The notes below the pieces were generated by a model. That model had not been told where the DNA came from. It did not search any database and saw only the letters and a program-made list of their open reading frames with translations. The position numbers were made by a program, and so were the translations under genes. A stretch of 64,000 nucleotides of DNA from JAHJKV01 sp963678135 (lineage in GTDB: Bacteria; Desulfobacterota; Desulfovibrionia; Desulfovibrionales; Desulfovibrionaceae): NCBI GenBank assembly GCA_963678135.1, contig OY782667.1, positions 1,302,001 through 1,366,000 on the forward strand. Direction: 5' to 3'. Positions within the stretch are counted from its first letter, which is position 1. The number at the start of each line of letters is the position of its first letter. Below are positions 32,806 through 41,574 of the stretch, piece after piece.

Positions 32806-34527
32806 GTGAACTCACTTCCAAAACTTACTTTAGATGCTGTATTAAAACGTAGCATTACCCATTTTGCAAAGCGTACTGCTTTATCTTTTGTTGATGGCGA
32901 AAGCCTTGATTACGCTGAATTTGGAGAGCGTGTGCAAGCTGTTTCTCGTGAACTCAGAGAGCGTGGAATCAGCAAAGGAGATCGTATTGCTCTTCTGGGT
33001 GAAAATTCTCCTAATTGGGGTATTGCGTATTTTTCCATTGTAAGCATGGGTGCTATAGCAGTTCCTATTCTTCAAGAATTTCATGAATCTGCCATCAAGC
33101 ATATTCTTACCCATGCCGAAGCCAAGGCTCTTTTTATCTCTGAGCGTTTGAGCGCTAAAGTTGATGTCGAAGCGTATGGAGACCTGCACACGGTAATCCG
33201 CTTAGATAATCTCAGTGTAGATCGTGGCAAAGACGCACGAGATCGTTTTAAGGAAGTCATTATGACCGGCCGTAAAACCTTTGAACGCATTAAAGATCAT
33301 GCTAAAAAATATATGAATATAGGAGATATAAGTATTGAAGAAGACGATGAAGCTTCCATAATTTATACGTCAGGCACAACCGGCCATTCTAAGGGAGTTG
33401 TCTTAACGCATAAAAATATAGTGTATGATGCTCAGGTAACCGCTGAACTTGTAGATTTTACTCCTGATGAACGTATGGTTTCCATGTTGCCCTTAGCACA
33501 TACTTATGAATGCACTCTTGGACTGGTCATTCCTATTTTTTATGGGGCTTCCGTGCATTACCTGCAAAAACCACCAACCCCACGTACTCTCTTGCCTGCT
33601 TTGCAAAAAATCCGCCCGACTTTTATGCTGGTGGTGCCGTTAATCATTGAAAAAATATATAAAAATCGAGTTGCTCCTGCATTGCGTGGCTCCATATTGA
33701 TACGAAGCTTAAGAAAAATCAGTCCGGTAAATAAAATACTTTGCACCGTGGCAGTAAAAAAACTCATCACCGCCTTTGGCGGAAAAATTAAATGTATGTG
33801 CATTGGCGGTGCGCCTCTTGCTCAAGAGGTTGAGCGTTTTTTGCACACGGGTGGTTTCCCATATTCCATCGGCTACGGTATGACCGAAACTTCTCCCATG
33901 ATAACTGGTACTGATCCTAAAGACACCAAATTCCGTTCATGTGGTCCACCGATTCCCGGTCTAGAAATCAAAATCGACAAACCTAACCCTCAAAACGGTG
34001 TAGGAGAAATTTTAATCAAAGGCCCGAGTGTGATGAAAGGCTACTACAAAGCACCTCAACTGACAGAAGAAGCCTTTCAAGACGGTTGGCTCAAAACCGG
34101 TGATTTAGGAATTATAGATACTGACGGCTATCTTTATATTCGCGGTCGAAGCAAAAATGTCGTGCTTGGTCCTTCCGGGGAAAATATTTATCCTGAAGAA
34201 ATAGAAGCAGTGCTCAACCAAAATGAATTTGTGGTAGAATCACTTGTTTACAGGCAAGACGGCAAACTTACTGCACGAGTACACCTGAACTATGAACTGC
34301 TGGAACAAAAAATTTTAGATACAACGAAAATGATTGAATCTGAAATTCACAAAAAAATTACAGAACTTTTAGAGTCCATAAAAAATGAAGCCAATCAAGT
34401 CGCTGCCAGTTTTGCCAAGGTAGTACAAATCATTGAACACTCCGAACCTTTTGAAAAAACACCAACTCAAAAAATAAAACGCTATCTGTATGTTGATCCA
34501 CAAGAAAATGGCTTGGCCGGAGTATAG
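32806..34527 (+). CDS. AMP-dependent acyl-CoA synthetase (long-chain fatty-acid ligase type)
   Basis: 573 aa adenylate-forming enzyme, likely activating long-chain fatty acids to acyl-CoA (FadD/FAA1 group). Motifs: P-loop IIYTSGTTGHSKGVVLTHKN, A5 GYGMTETSPMI, A7 DGWLKTGDLG, A8 GRSKNVVLGPSGENIYPEEIE. Starts with GTG at 32806 after AGGA. It follows ftsY by 33 bases and may be co-transcribed. Substrate length cannot be read from sequence; acyl-ACP ligase is an alternative. Confidence 0.85.
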   Translation: MNSLPKLTLDAVLKRSITHFAKRTALSFVDGESLDYAEFGERVQAVSRELRERGISKGDRIALLGENSPNWGIAYFSIVSMGAIAVPILQEFHESAIKHILTHAEAKALFISERLSAKVDVEAYGDLHTVIRLDNLSVDRGKDARDRFKEVIMTGRKTFERIKDHAKKYMNIGDISIEEDDEASIIYTSGTTGHSKGVVLTHKNIVYDAQVTAELVDFTPDERMVSMLPLAHTYECTLGLVIPIFYGASVHYLQKPPTPRTLLPALQKIRPTFMLVVPLIIEKIYKNRVAPALRGSILIRSLRKISPVNKILCTVAVKKLITAFGGKIKCMCIGGAPLAQEVERFLHTGGFPYSIGYGMTETSPMITGTDPKDTKFRSCGPPIPGLEIKIDKPNPQNGVGEILIKGPSVMKGYYKAPQLTEEAFQDGWLKTGDLGIIDTDGYLYIRGRSKNVVLGPSGENIYPEEIEAVLNQNEFVVESLVYRQDGKLTARVHLNYELLEQKILDTTKMIESEIHKKITELLESIKNEANQVAASFAKVVQIIEHSEPFEKTPTQKIKRYLYVDPQENGLAGV

Positions 34528-34627
34528 GCTCGGAGTATAGGCTCGTAGAAAAAAATGCTGTGAAACGCTCTTGTGTGCTGAAATATATCCTGATGAAAAA
34601 ACTTGTAACGGCTTCTTAAATGAGATG

Positions 34628-34695
34628 GTAATCCCCCAGAAAATTCGTAGTTTTGAAAACTAGAATTTTCTCGTAAAAACAAGGGAGAGCTACAG
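34628..34695 (+). repeat. 68-bp dispersed repeat (family C, copy 1)
   Basis: Aligns gaplessly with 62421-62488, from GTAATCCCCCAGAAAATT to CTACAG, with about a quarter of bases changed. It resembles the leader of a lost insertion sequence. The remainder of 34528-34760 shows no gene. Confidence 0.6.
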
Positions 34696-34760
34696 TTAAA
34701 ATTTCTTACGGCACTTGAACGTAATGGATTCGTTAAAGATGTATGCAGGGAGCGTTACTG

Positions 34761-36878
34761 CTACACCTGCAGCGCATCAAAATCAGCTACTGGACGTAAT
34801 AATTGCAGCAATGAGGCCAGTAAATTTAAGCGATTATCGCGTAGCTGGGTATCATCACACATAACCATCACTTGATCAAAAAAATTATCAACAACAGGGC
34901 GTAATTCACGCAACAAGCCAAAAATACTCAAAAAATCATCTTGCTGCCAAAGCTCGGCAAAACGTGGTTCAATCTGCTCTAATTGCACAGCAAATTCCTT
35001 TTCCGCGCTTTCTACAAAAAGATTGGGAGCATACACACCATTCAATGTTTGGCCTGTTTCTCCACCTTGTTTGCGTATAATATTGGCTGCGCGCTTAAAG
35101 GTAAGGACAGCCTGCTCAAAATCTTCTTTTTGAGTAAAGGCTTCCAATGCTTCCAAACGAATTTTAAGGCCAACAATATCTGTAAATCCGGCGCGTAAAC
35201 CAGCCTCAATAACTCGTGTCTCAAGCCCCAAACCGCTAAAATATGCGCGCAGTCTACCTGCAAAAAAATCTAAAAGTTTTGCATGAGCTTTCACAGGTTC
35301 TATTTTCCACTGTATATCTTGGGCATACCCCTTTTGCGCTTGCTCCAGTAGATCACCCAAATTAAGCCGTAAATTATGCTCTAAAATAATGCGTATAATC
35401 CCCAAAACTGCTCGCCGGAGTGCATACGGATCATTGGCACCAGTAGGAATCATGTTTAGCCCAAAGCAACCAGCCAAGGTGTCCGCTTTATCTGCAATAG
35501 AAAGTACTGCTCCGCCAAGAGATTGTGGTAGCTCAGAATCCGGTCCGGCCGGAAGGTAGTGCTCGGCTATAGTTTCTGCTACAGTTTGCCCAAGACCTTT
35601 TTGCTTTGCATATATCCCCCCCATAATCCCTTGCAAAGAATCAAATTCAATCACCATTTCAGAAACTAAATCGCATTTGGCAAAACTTCCGGCTTTGGCA
35701 ATATCTGTTTTTTGTTCATGAGAAAGTGCTTTTATCTGAGCGGAATCTGTATTTTCAAGCAAATAAGAACATAGTTTTTCTAAGCGACGAACTTTGCTTG
35801 CCATACTGCCAAGAGGCTGGATAAAGACAACATTCTCAAGTTTTTCTTGCCACATATCAAATGTTGCAGTGCTATCTGCCTCCCAAAAAAAACGGGCATC
35901 TTCCAAACGAGCACGCAAAACTCGTTCCCAGCCTTTGCGTACCAATTCTACTTCATCAGGCACAAGATTTAAGGTCGTTAAAAATTTATTTAATAAATCC
36001 CCATTTTTATCCTCAACACCAAAAGATTTTTGATGCTTTTCCATAGAAGTCAGGAGTACTTCACGCGGTAGCTCCAAAAATTTTTCTTCAAAAGAAGCAA
36101 GAAGAGCTAAAGGCTGCTCTACTAAATTTGAAACTTCCTCAAGCAAAGAATCATTCCAAACAATACGCCCACCACACTTTTGTGCAAGTTCATTCCCCTG
36201 ATTTTTGATATATTGAGCGCGCTCTGTTGGATCAAGAACAACAGCACCTTCATCGCGAATGCAGGCAAGATAATCCTTGGCCGAAGGTATTGGCAAACAC
36301 GTTGCGCCCATAACGCGGTGGCCTATACTTGTCCGCCCTGAGACTATTTTCCCTAACTCAAAAGGAATAATTTCTTCATCAAACAAAGCCACTATCCAAC
36401 GCATTGGACGTCCAAAAGCAAAGTCCCCAACACCCCAACGCATTTTTTTGGGAAAACTCAAAGACTGAATGGCTTGCACGCAAATAGCAGGCAAAGAATC
36501 CATACTTTGGCCGCCACCGCGCCTTACATTACAGGCAACATATTCACCTTTATCCGTGCTTATAACATATAACTGAGTAGCTTCTACCCCTTGAGTACGC
36601 GCAAAACCTTGGCCTGCTTTGCTCAAATTGCCATCACTGTCATACGCTATTTTTTTCGGAGGCCCAGAAACCTCTTCTACCATGCTCTCGCGCTCTTTTT
36701 GCACACCAGAAAGATACACAGCAATGCGACGGGGTGTTGCAAATGCTTGTATATCTCCCCAAGGAATCATTGCTTGCTTAAAGAGCTCTTGTATTGATCC
36801 CAAAAGCTCGTCCGCTAATTTTGGAACAAACCTCGCAGGCATTTCCTCCACGCCTATTTCTAAGACAAAATCCGGCAT
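34761..36878 (-). CDS. glyS: Glycyl-tRNA synthetase beta subunit
   Basis: 705 aa partner of GlyQ in the bacterial alpha2beta2 enzyme. Starts MPDFVLEIGVEEMPARFVPK, the usual beta-subunit opening; FPKKMRWGVGDFAFGRPMRW and SIADKADTLAGCFG are typical. The C-terminal part holds the HD-like and anticodon-binding-type regions. It starts 17 bases after glyQ and ends the mfd-glyS operon. Confidence 0.96.
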   Translation of the reverse strand: MPDFVLEIGVEEMPARFVPKLADELLGSIQELFKQAMIPWGDIQAFATPRRIAVYLSGVQKERESMVEEVSGPPKKIAYDSDGNLSKAGQGFARTQGVEATQLYVISTDKGEYVACNVRRGGGQSMDSLPAICVQAIQSLSFPKKMRWGVGDFAFGRPMRWIVALFDEEIIPFELGKIVSGRTSIGHRVMGATCLPIPSAKDYLACIRDEGAVVLDPTERAQYIKNQGNELAQKCGGRIVWNDSLLEEVSNLVEQPLALLASFEEKFLELPREVLLTSMEKHQKSFGVEDKNGDLLNKFLTTLNLVPDEVELVRKGWERVLRARLEDARFFWEADSTATFDMWQEKLENVVFIQPLGSMASKVRRLEKLCSYLLENTDSAQIKALSHEQKTDIAKAGSFAKCDLVSEMVIEFDSLQGIMGGIYAKQKGLGQTVAETIAEHYLPAGPDSELPQSLGGAVLSIADKADTLAGCFGLNMIPTGANDPYALRRAVLGIIRIILEHNLRLNLGDLLEQAQKGYAQDIQWKIEPVKAHAKLLDFFAGRLRAYFSGLGLETRVIEAGLRAGFTDIVGLKIRLEALEAFTQKEDFEQAVLTFKRAANIIRKQGGETGQTLNGVYAPNLFVESAEKEFAVQLEQIEPRFAELWQQDDFLSIFGLLRELRPVVDNFFDQVMVMCDDTQLRDNRLNLLASLLQLLRPVADFDALQV

Positions 36879-36895
36879 CTCTCATTCCTTTGTGT

Positions 36896-37768
36896 TTATA
36901 TAAGATCAAGCATAGGATAAGCCATTTCTTCACGTTGCAGGGCATACAAAGCAGCTATTTTGGAAGCAAGTGCCCTCACCCTTCCAATATACCCTGTGCG
37001 TTCAGTAATAGAAATAGCTCCGCGAGCATCAAGCAAGTTAAAAGTATGCGAACATTTCAGGCAGTAATCATAAGCAGGCCAAGGTAATTCTAATTCACAT
37101 AATTTATGGCATTCTGCTTCATACATATCAAATAATTGCAATAACATCTGAGGGTTTGAAGCCTCAAAATTATGTTTACTCATCTCTACTTCATTTTGAT
37201 GATGCACATGGCCATAGCTGAATGTATCGTTCCATTGCAAATCATAAACAGATTCTTTTTCCTGTAAATACATACAAATACGCTCAAGTCCATAAGTGAC
37301 TTCTACCGAAATTGGCGAAAGATCAATACCGCCTACCTGCTGAAAATATGTAAACTGGGTAACTTCCATGCCGTTGAGCCAAACTTCCCAACCAAGTCCC
37401 CAAGCGCCAAGCGTAGGAGATTCCCAATCATCCTCCACAAAACGAATATCGTGCTCTGTAGCATTGATCCCCAGCACTGCCAAAGAATTTAAATATAAGT
37501 CTTGTACATTGTCCGGACTGGGTTTGAGAATAACTTGAAACTGATAATAATGTTGCAGTCTGTTCGGATTTTCTCCGTAGCGACCATCAGTTGGTCGTCT
37601 TGAAGGCTCGACATAGCATACCTTCCATGGTTCAGGGCCAATAACTCTAAAAAAAGTCGCTGGGTTAAACGTACCAGCACCTACTTCAATATCAAAAGGT
37701 TGGGCAACAATACATCCCTGCTCTGCCCAATAACGCTGTAGGTTCATAATGACATCTTGCAAATTCAT
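36896..37768 (-). CDS. glyQ: Glycyl-tRNA synthetase alpha subunit
   Basis: 290 aa catalytic class II subunit. It opens with DVIMNLQRYWAEQGCIVAQP and carries GAGTFNPATFFRVIGPEPW and VEPSRRPTDGRYGENPNRLQ, all diagnostic for GlyQ. Located 13 bases after recO on the same strand and immediately before glyS. Confidence 0.97.
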   Translation of the reverse strand: MNLQDVIMNLQRYWAEQGCIVAQPFDIEVGAGTFNPATFFRVIGPEPWKVCYVEPSRRPTDGRYGENPNRLQHYYQFQVILKPSPDNVQDLYLNSLAVLGINATEHDIRFVEDDWESPTLGAWGLGWEVWLNGMEVTQFTYFQQVGGIDLSPISVEVTYGLERICMYLQEKESVYDLQWNDTFSYGHVHHQNEVEMSKHNFEASNPQMLLQLFDMYEAECHKLCELELPWPAYDYCLKCSHTFNLLDARGAISITERTGYIGRVRALASKIAALYALQREEMAYPMLDLI

Positions 37769-37781
37769 AATGGCTCCGCAT

Positions 37782-38528
37782 TTATATAGTTCTAAAGCTA
37801 CCTTTTTCTAATCTCAATTCAAGGTGATATGCTAAAAAACGATCAACAGCCCGATAAGCCTCATCTCGTACACTTGGATCAACGCAGAGTCTCCCCCACA
37901 TTGCAGGAGGAATATCGCGTGCAAACTCCAAGGTTCGAAGTGCCCCCCAACTCAGAGGCAATGCAGACTGTGCCTCAGTCGCACATTTTGAGCATAAAAC
38001 TTGCCCCTTTTCTACAAAAAGAAAGGGTTTGTCAAAAAATTCTCGGCTCGCTCCGCAGCACGCACATTGTCCGAGAGCAATGCGATAACCTTGCTCAAAG
38101 GCAATCCTTGCCCGAAACAAAACCGGAATATCCTGACAGCCACCTTGCATTGTCTCTAAAAGATGCAAGGTTCCCAGTAATAAATTAAATACGCGTCGTG
38201 AATCTTGCTGGCCTTGAATAATTGCTTCCACAAACTTCAAGCACACAGAAGCTGGCCCTAAGCGTAGAGTCTCAGTTTTAATGCTACTAAAGGCATGAAG
38301 CAAGACCCCTTCCCGTATGCTTAAGTACCGCCCCATTTTATCAGAACCAATAGTCAAAGAAACAAGATTTAAGGGATCAAGACAGCCGGGAAAACGCTTT
38401 TTACTCCGCATACCGCCGAAAGCAATGGCTTGCATAACTCCACGCCCCGGGGAAAAAAAGCGAACCCATACGTCAGATTCACGGAAACGGCCAACTTTAA
38501 GAATTAAACCTTTTTCCGTAAAATTCAT
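37782..38528 (-). CDS. recO: DNA repair protein RecO
   Basis: 248 aa. RecO anneals strands and with RecR loads RecA on SSB-coated DNA. The N-terminal OB fold begins NFTEKGLILKVGRFRESDVW; a zinc site is visible as CACCGAS with a later CSKC. It sits between the rodZ-like gene and glyQ with gaps of 22 and 13 bases. Confidence 0.9.
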   Translation of the reverse strand: MNFTEKGLILKVGRFRESDVWVRFFSPGRGVMQAIAFGGMRSKKRFPGCLDPLNLVSLTIGSDKMGRYLSIREGVLLHAFSSIKTETLRLGPASVCLKFVEAIIQGQQDSRRVFNLLLGTLHLLETMQGGCQDIPVLFRARIAFEQGYRIALGQCACCGASREFFDKPFLFVEKGQVLCSKCATEAQSALPLSWGALRTLEFARDIPPAMWGRLCVDPSVRDEAYRAVDRFLAYHLELRLEKGSFRTI

Positions 38529-38550
38529 AAAGCGTCACAATCCATATAAT

Positions 38551-39480
38551 TTAAGGAAGAGTTAAGTTCGCCACACCTGTCCTTGCGACTTTTTGCTCTG
38601 TTCCGTCAAAAATTAAGCGCACAGCTTCAACACGTCCAAAACGAAGAATTCGCTTTCCTGTAAATTTGTAATGGATTGTCTCACCCGGCGAAACAATAAA
38701 ATCTCTCGCTATGGCCTCTACATCCGGTAGCCAGACCCCAATCCAACAAGGAAACGCACCAATGCCCTCAATGCTCAGTTCATGCTCCATGGGTTCTTCT
38801 GTCGTTGTTTGTGCAAGCTGAGTAGTCTCTGATACCCTTGCTTGTTCCGCATCACTTTCTGGATTTTCTTTCTCCATCTCAGCGGTCGTGGAATCAACAC
38901 TTGCAGAAGCTTGAATAGAAAGAGGCGCATCCTGAGTAGCCTTGATTGCTGTGCCGTCTTCAAGTGGCTGCGTTGATTTCTTTATGATAGGAGCAAAAGC
39001 GGGCAATTTTTCACTCTGAGGCACAAGGCTCTCCACCTTTTGGTGTTCCTTTTTTTCAGCAGTCACACCACTAAAAGAAAAGTACCAAACAAGCACAGAA
39101 AGAATAATCACAAAAATAACAGCACTAAAACCAACGACCCAAGAATCATCGCTATGCTCTATTACGGAAGTTTCCCTGTTTTTTTCATTTTTAGAAACAC
39201 GGCGTTTTTCATGCACAATCGGCTCTGATTTCTCAACACTTTCTGAAAAATGTTGATCAATTCCACGAATTAAATCCTCAGCATCCATACCGAGCACCAT
39301 GGCATAGCTACGAAGAAATCCTTTTGCATAGACAAGGTGAGGATAGTTTGCAGCATCACCTTCCTCTAAAGATATTAAAACACTTTTAGCAATACATGTC
39401 TGTGCGCTAATATCATCAAGGCTTTGGCCGATTCTTTCTCGTTCCTGCTGTAAACGCTGCCCTAGCTCTTTCAAATTCAT
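38551..39480 (-). CDS. RodZ-like helix-turn-helix membrane protein
   Basis: 309 aa. Residues 1-70 form an Xre-type HTH (LGQRLQQERERIGQSLDDIS, SLEEGDAANYPHLVYAKGFL) as in RodZ. One membrane helix (VVGFSAVIFVIILSVLVWYF) follows at about 118-140. The periplasmic linker is Glu/Thr/Ser-rich, and the C-terminal ~75 residues are a DUF4115-like beta domain (PGETIHYKFTGKRILRFG). RodZ links MreB to cell-wall synthesis; mreB is not in view, so the role is by homology. Confidence 0.85.
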   Translation of the reverse strand: MNLKELGQRLQQERERIGQSLDDISAQTCIAKSVLISLEEGDAANYPHLVYAKGFLRSYAMVLGMDAEDLIRGIDQHFSESVEKSEPIVHEKRRVSKNEKNRETSVIEHSDDSWVVGFSAVIFVIILSVLVWYFSFSGVTAEKKEHQKVESLVPQSEKLPAFAPIIKKSTQPLEDGTAIKATQDAPLSIQASASVDSTTAEMEKENPESDAEQARVSETTQLAQTTTEEPMEHELSIEGIGAFPCWIGVWLPDVEAIARDFIVSPGETIHYKFTGKRILRFGRVEAVRLIFDGTEQKVARTGVANLTLP

Positions 39481-39513
39481 TGCGATATCCTCATTACATA
39501 CCTTAAGACTGAA

Positions 39514-40497
39514 TTACTTCCATTCAATAACAGCAGTTTCACGAAGGCGATTCATATATGAATCAAATAATTCTTCCATTTTCTGCTCTTGAATTTTTTG
39601 AAATAATTTTTCTCGCTCTTTTGGGAAGTCAATACTGGTCAAAGGAGCAAGCTCTACCAACTTTAAGATAATATACTTTCCTTCGCTTGGAAAAGGTTCA
39701 GTAACCTCTCCGGGCTGCACATTTTGCAAAGCTGTTTGCCAGCTTGGCGCCATTTCATACAGGGGAACAAAACCAATATCCCCCCCTTGTAAGGGTGAAG
39801 GACCCACAGAATATTTTGCCACAACATTAATAAAATCTTCTGAGCCTTCCTGAAGGATTCGATACGCCAAATCCGCCTCATTTTCAGAATTCATCATGAT
39901 CACGCAAAGATGACAGCGCATCCCTGCAGCCATTTTCTTGGAAACTTCCTGAAAAGCCTCTTCCATTTCAGCATCAGTAACCACGACCTTAGAGCCAACC
40001 ATGGCTTGCACAAGTTTATGCCGTAAAATATCCTTACGAATTTTCTCCTTAAACTCATCAAGAGTATGTCCCATTCGTTCTAACTCGGCGATAAAAAAAG
40101 TATCATCCAACAAATTTGATTCTTCACGAAGCCTTTGAATATACAGTTCAACCTGTTCATCAGGAACAGTCATGCCCACTCTGCTTATTTCTTCCGCAAG
40201 CAGTTGTTCCTCAATCATTTTCTCTATAATTTTAGGCCGTTCCGCCTCTTTTCTTTGTGCAAGTTCTTCAGGATCAATATTCCCATTGGTTTGGGTTACC
40301 AAAGCTTTCGCAAACAAGCTGAGCTGAGCCTGCACATCATACTCGGTTATTGGCTTACCATTCACCACAACAGCAATCTTAAAAACTTCAGCATGAGCAG
40401 TAAATGCAAATAGACACATGGAAAGCGCTAGAAGCGAAAAATAGAGTTGCTGCTTCAAAAATTCTTTCGCAAGAGTTATACAAATACTTTTTTTCAT
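39514..40497 (-). CDS. SurA-like periplasmic peptidyl-prolyl isomerase
   Basis: 327 aa with signal peptide (FSLLALSMCLFAFTAHA). The SurA_N chaperone part begins IAVVVNGKPITEYDVQAQL. A single parvulin PpiC domain follows (about residues 185-300, with CHLCVIMM, QGGDIGFVPLYEM and AFPS-type EGKYIILKL). It helps fold outer-membrane proteins. Its stop abuts the rodZ-like gene after 33 bases, and its ATG directly follows the stop of the upstream lipoprotein gene. Confidence 0.88.
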   Translation of the reverse strand: MKKSICITLAKEFLKQQLYFSLLALSMCLFAFTAHAEVFKIAVVVNGKPITEYDVQAQLSLFAKALVTQTNGNIDPEELAQRKEAERPKIIEKMIEEQLLAEEISRVGMTVPDEQVELYIQRLREESNLLDDTFFIAELERMGHTLDEFKEKIRKDILRHKLVQAMVGSKVVVTDAEMEEAFQEVSKKMAAGMRCHLCVIMMNSENEADLAYRILQEGSEDFINVVAKYSVGPSPLQGGDIGFVPLYEMAPSWQTALQNVQPGEVTEPFPSEGKYIILKLVELAPLTSIDFPKEREKLFQKIQEQKMEELFDSYMNRLRETAVIEWK

Positions 40498-41574
40498 TTA
40501 CTCCTCCTCACTTAGCTCAGGTTCTTCAGCATTTTCTTCTTGAACATTTGGCGCATCTTCAATTGCTTCTCTAAGAATATTGCCATCAGAGTTCTCTTTA
40601 TCTCTTTCTTTGTCAAAATTATTTGCTGTATTACTTTCTTTTGTTTCCTCAATCATGTTCTTTTTATCCAAAAGATATGTACTGACTTCAAAATGAGCTG
40701 TTTTCAGCTGTGCATCAAGCCATTTATCAAAAGCCTCGGTCAATTTCTGCTGCACTAAAATCCCCTCAACCAAGGGATAGGCCTGTGTAGGATCTAATAA
40801 TTTCCTAGGAATTCTTTCCAATAAAATAAGCTGTTCAAAGCCATTGTGCATTTTCTGTACAGAGCTAGCCTCGCCAGGAGATAAAGAACTCAAAATCTCA
40901 TGCCACTTTTCAGAAAGTTGGCCGATTCCAAGGCTCAATTCCTTTGTAACTACTGAAGGTATTTCACTGTTTAGCGCACTTAAATCATTGTCTTTTTTAT
41001 ACAAATCGACAGCCTGAACAAGCTCTTTTTCATGCGCTGCACGCAAAATCAAAAACTTAAAACTTTCAGGGAAGCAAAAGTCCTTAATATGCTGTTTATA
41101 ATACCTGTCTGCCTCTAAGTAATCAATGCTGACTTGTGGCCTCAAGACATTTTGAAAAAACTTTTCTTGGGCAAGACTATATCGCAGTTGCCTACGCCAT
41201 AATGCCAAATCAATATATTCTTCAACCAAAACCTGTTCAAACACTTCTTTAGGATAGTCAGCGCGCACCGCTTGTTCCCGTGCAAAAACTTCTTCATCTG
41301 TCACGGAAAGCTCTTTACTCTCCAATTCTTGCTCCACCAATTCCAAAACCATCAATTTTGCAAGCACTGAACCATATTCAGCACGCAATGAATCCACGGA
41401 AGGAATCCCTCCGCCAAGACCATCCATATGTAACAGGTCATGCTGAAATTCCAGCTGAGCTAAAGTAATAGGACGACCATTTACTCGCGCGACAATTCCA
41501 GTATCATCAACCGCATTATCACAAGCGCTGAGACAAAAAATCAAAAACAAAAAAAACAAAAAAAGTCTATTCAT
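40498..41574 (-). CDS. SurA/PpiC-like lipoprotein chaperone
   Basis: 358 aa. The N-terminus ends in a lipobox, IFCLSACDN, so the mature protein is lipid-anchored at Cys. The SurA_N-type start GIVARVNGRPITLAQLEFQ is followed by a helical chaperone region and a weak parvulin-like part in which usual PpiC residues (GGDLG-type motif) are not visible. The C-terminal ~45 residues are very acidic (EENAEEPELSEEE). It looks like a chaperone with little or no isomerase activity. Overlaps mfd by ATGA. Confidence 0.8.
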   Translation of the reverse strand: MNRLFLFFLFLIFCLSACDNAVDDTGIVARVNGRPITLAQLEFQHDLLHMDGLGGGIPSVDSLRAEYGSVLAKLMVLELVEQELESKELSVTDEEVFAREQAVRADYPKEVFEQVLVEEYIDLALWRRQLRYSLAQEKFFQNVLRPQVSIDYLEADRYYKQHIKDFCFPESFKFLILRAAHEKELVQAVDLYKKDNDLSALNSEIPSVVTKELSLGIGQLSEKWHEILSSLSPGEASSVQKMHNGFEQLILLERIPRKLLDPTQAYPLVEGILVQQKLTEAFDKWLDAQLKTAHFEVSTYLLDKKNMIEETKESNTANNFDKERDKENSDGNILREAIEDAPNVQEENAEEPELSEEE

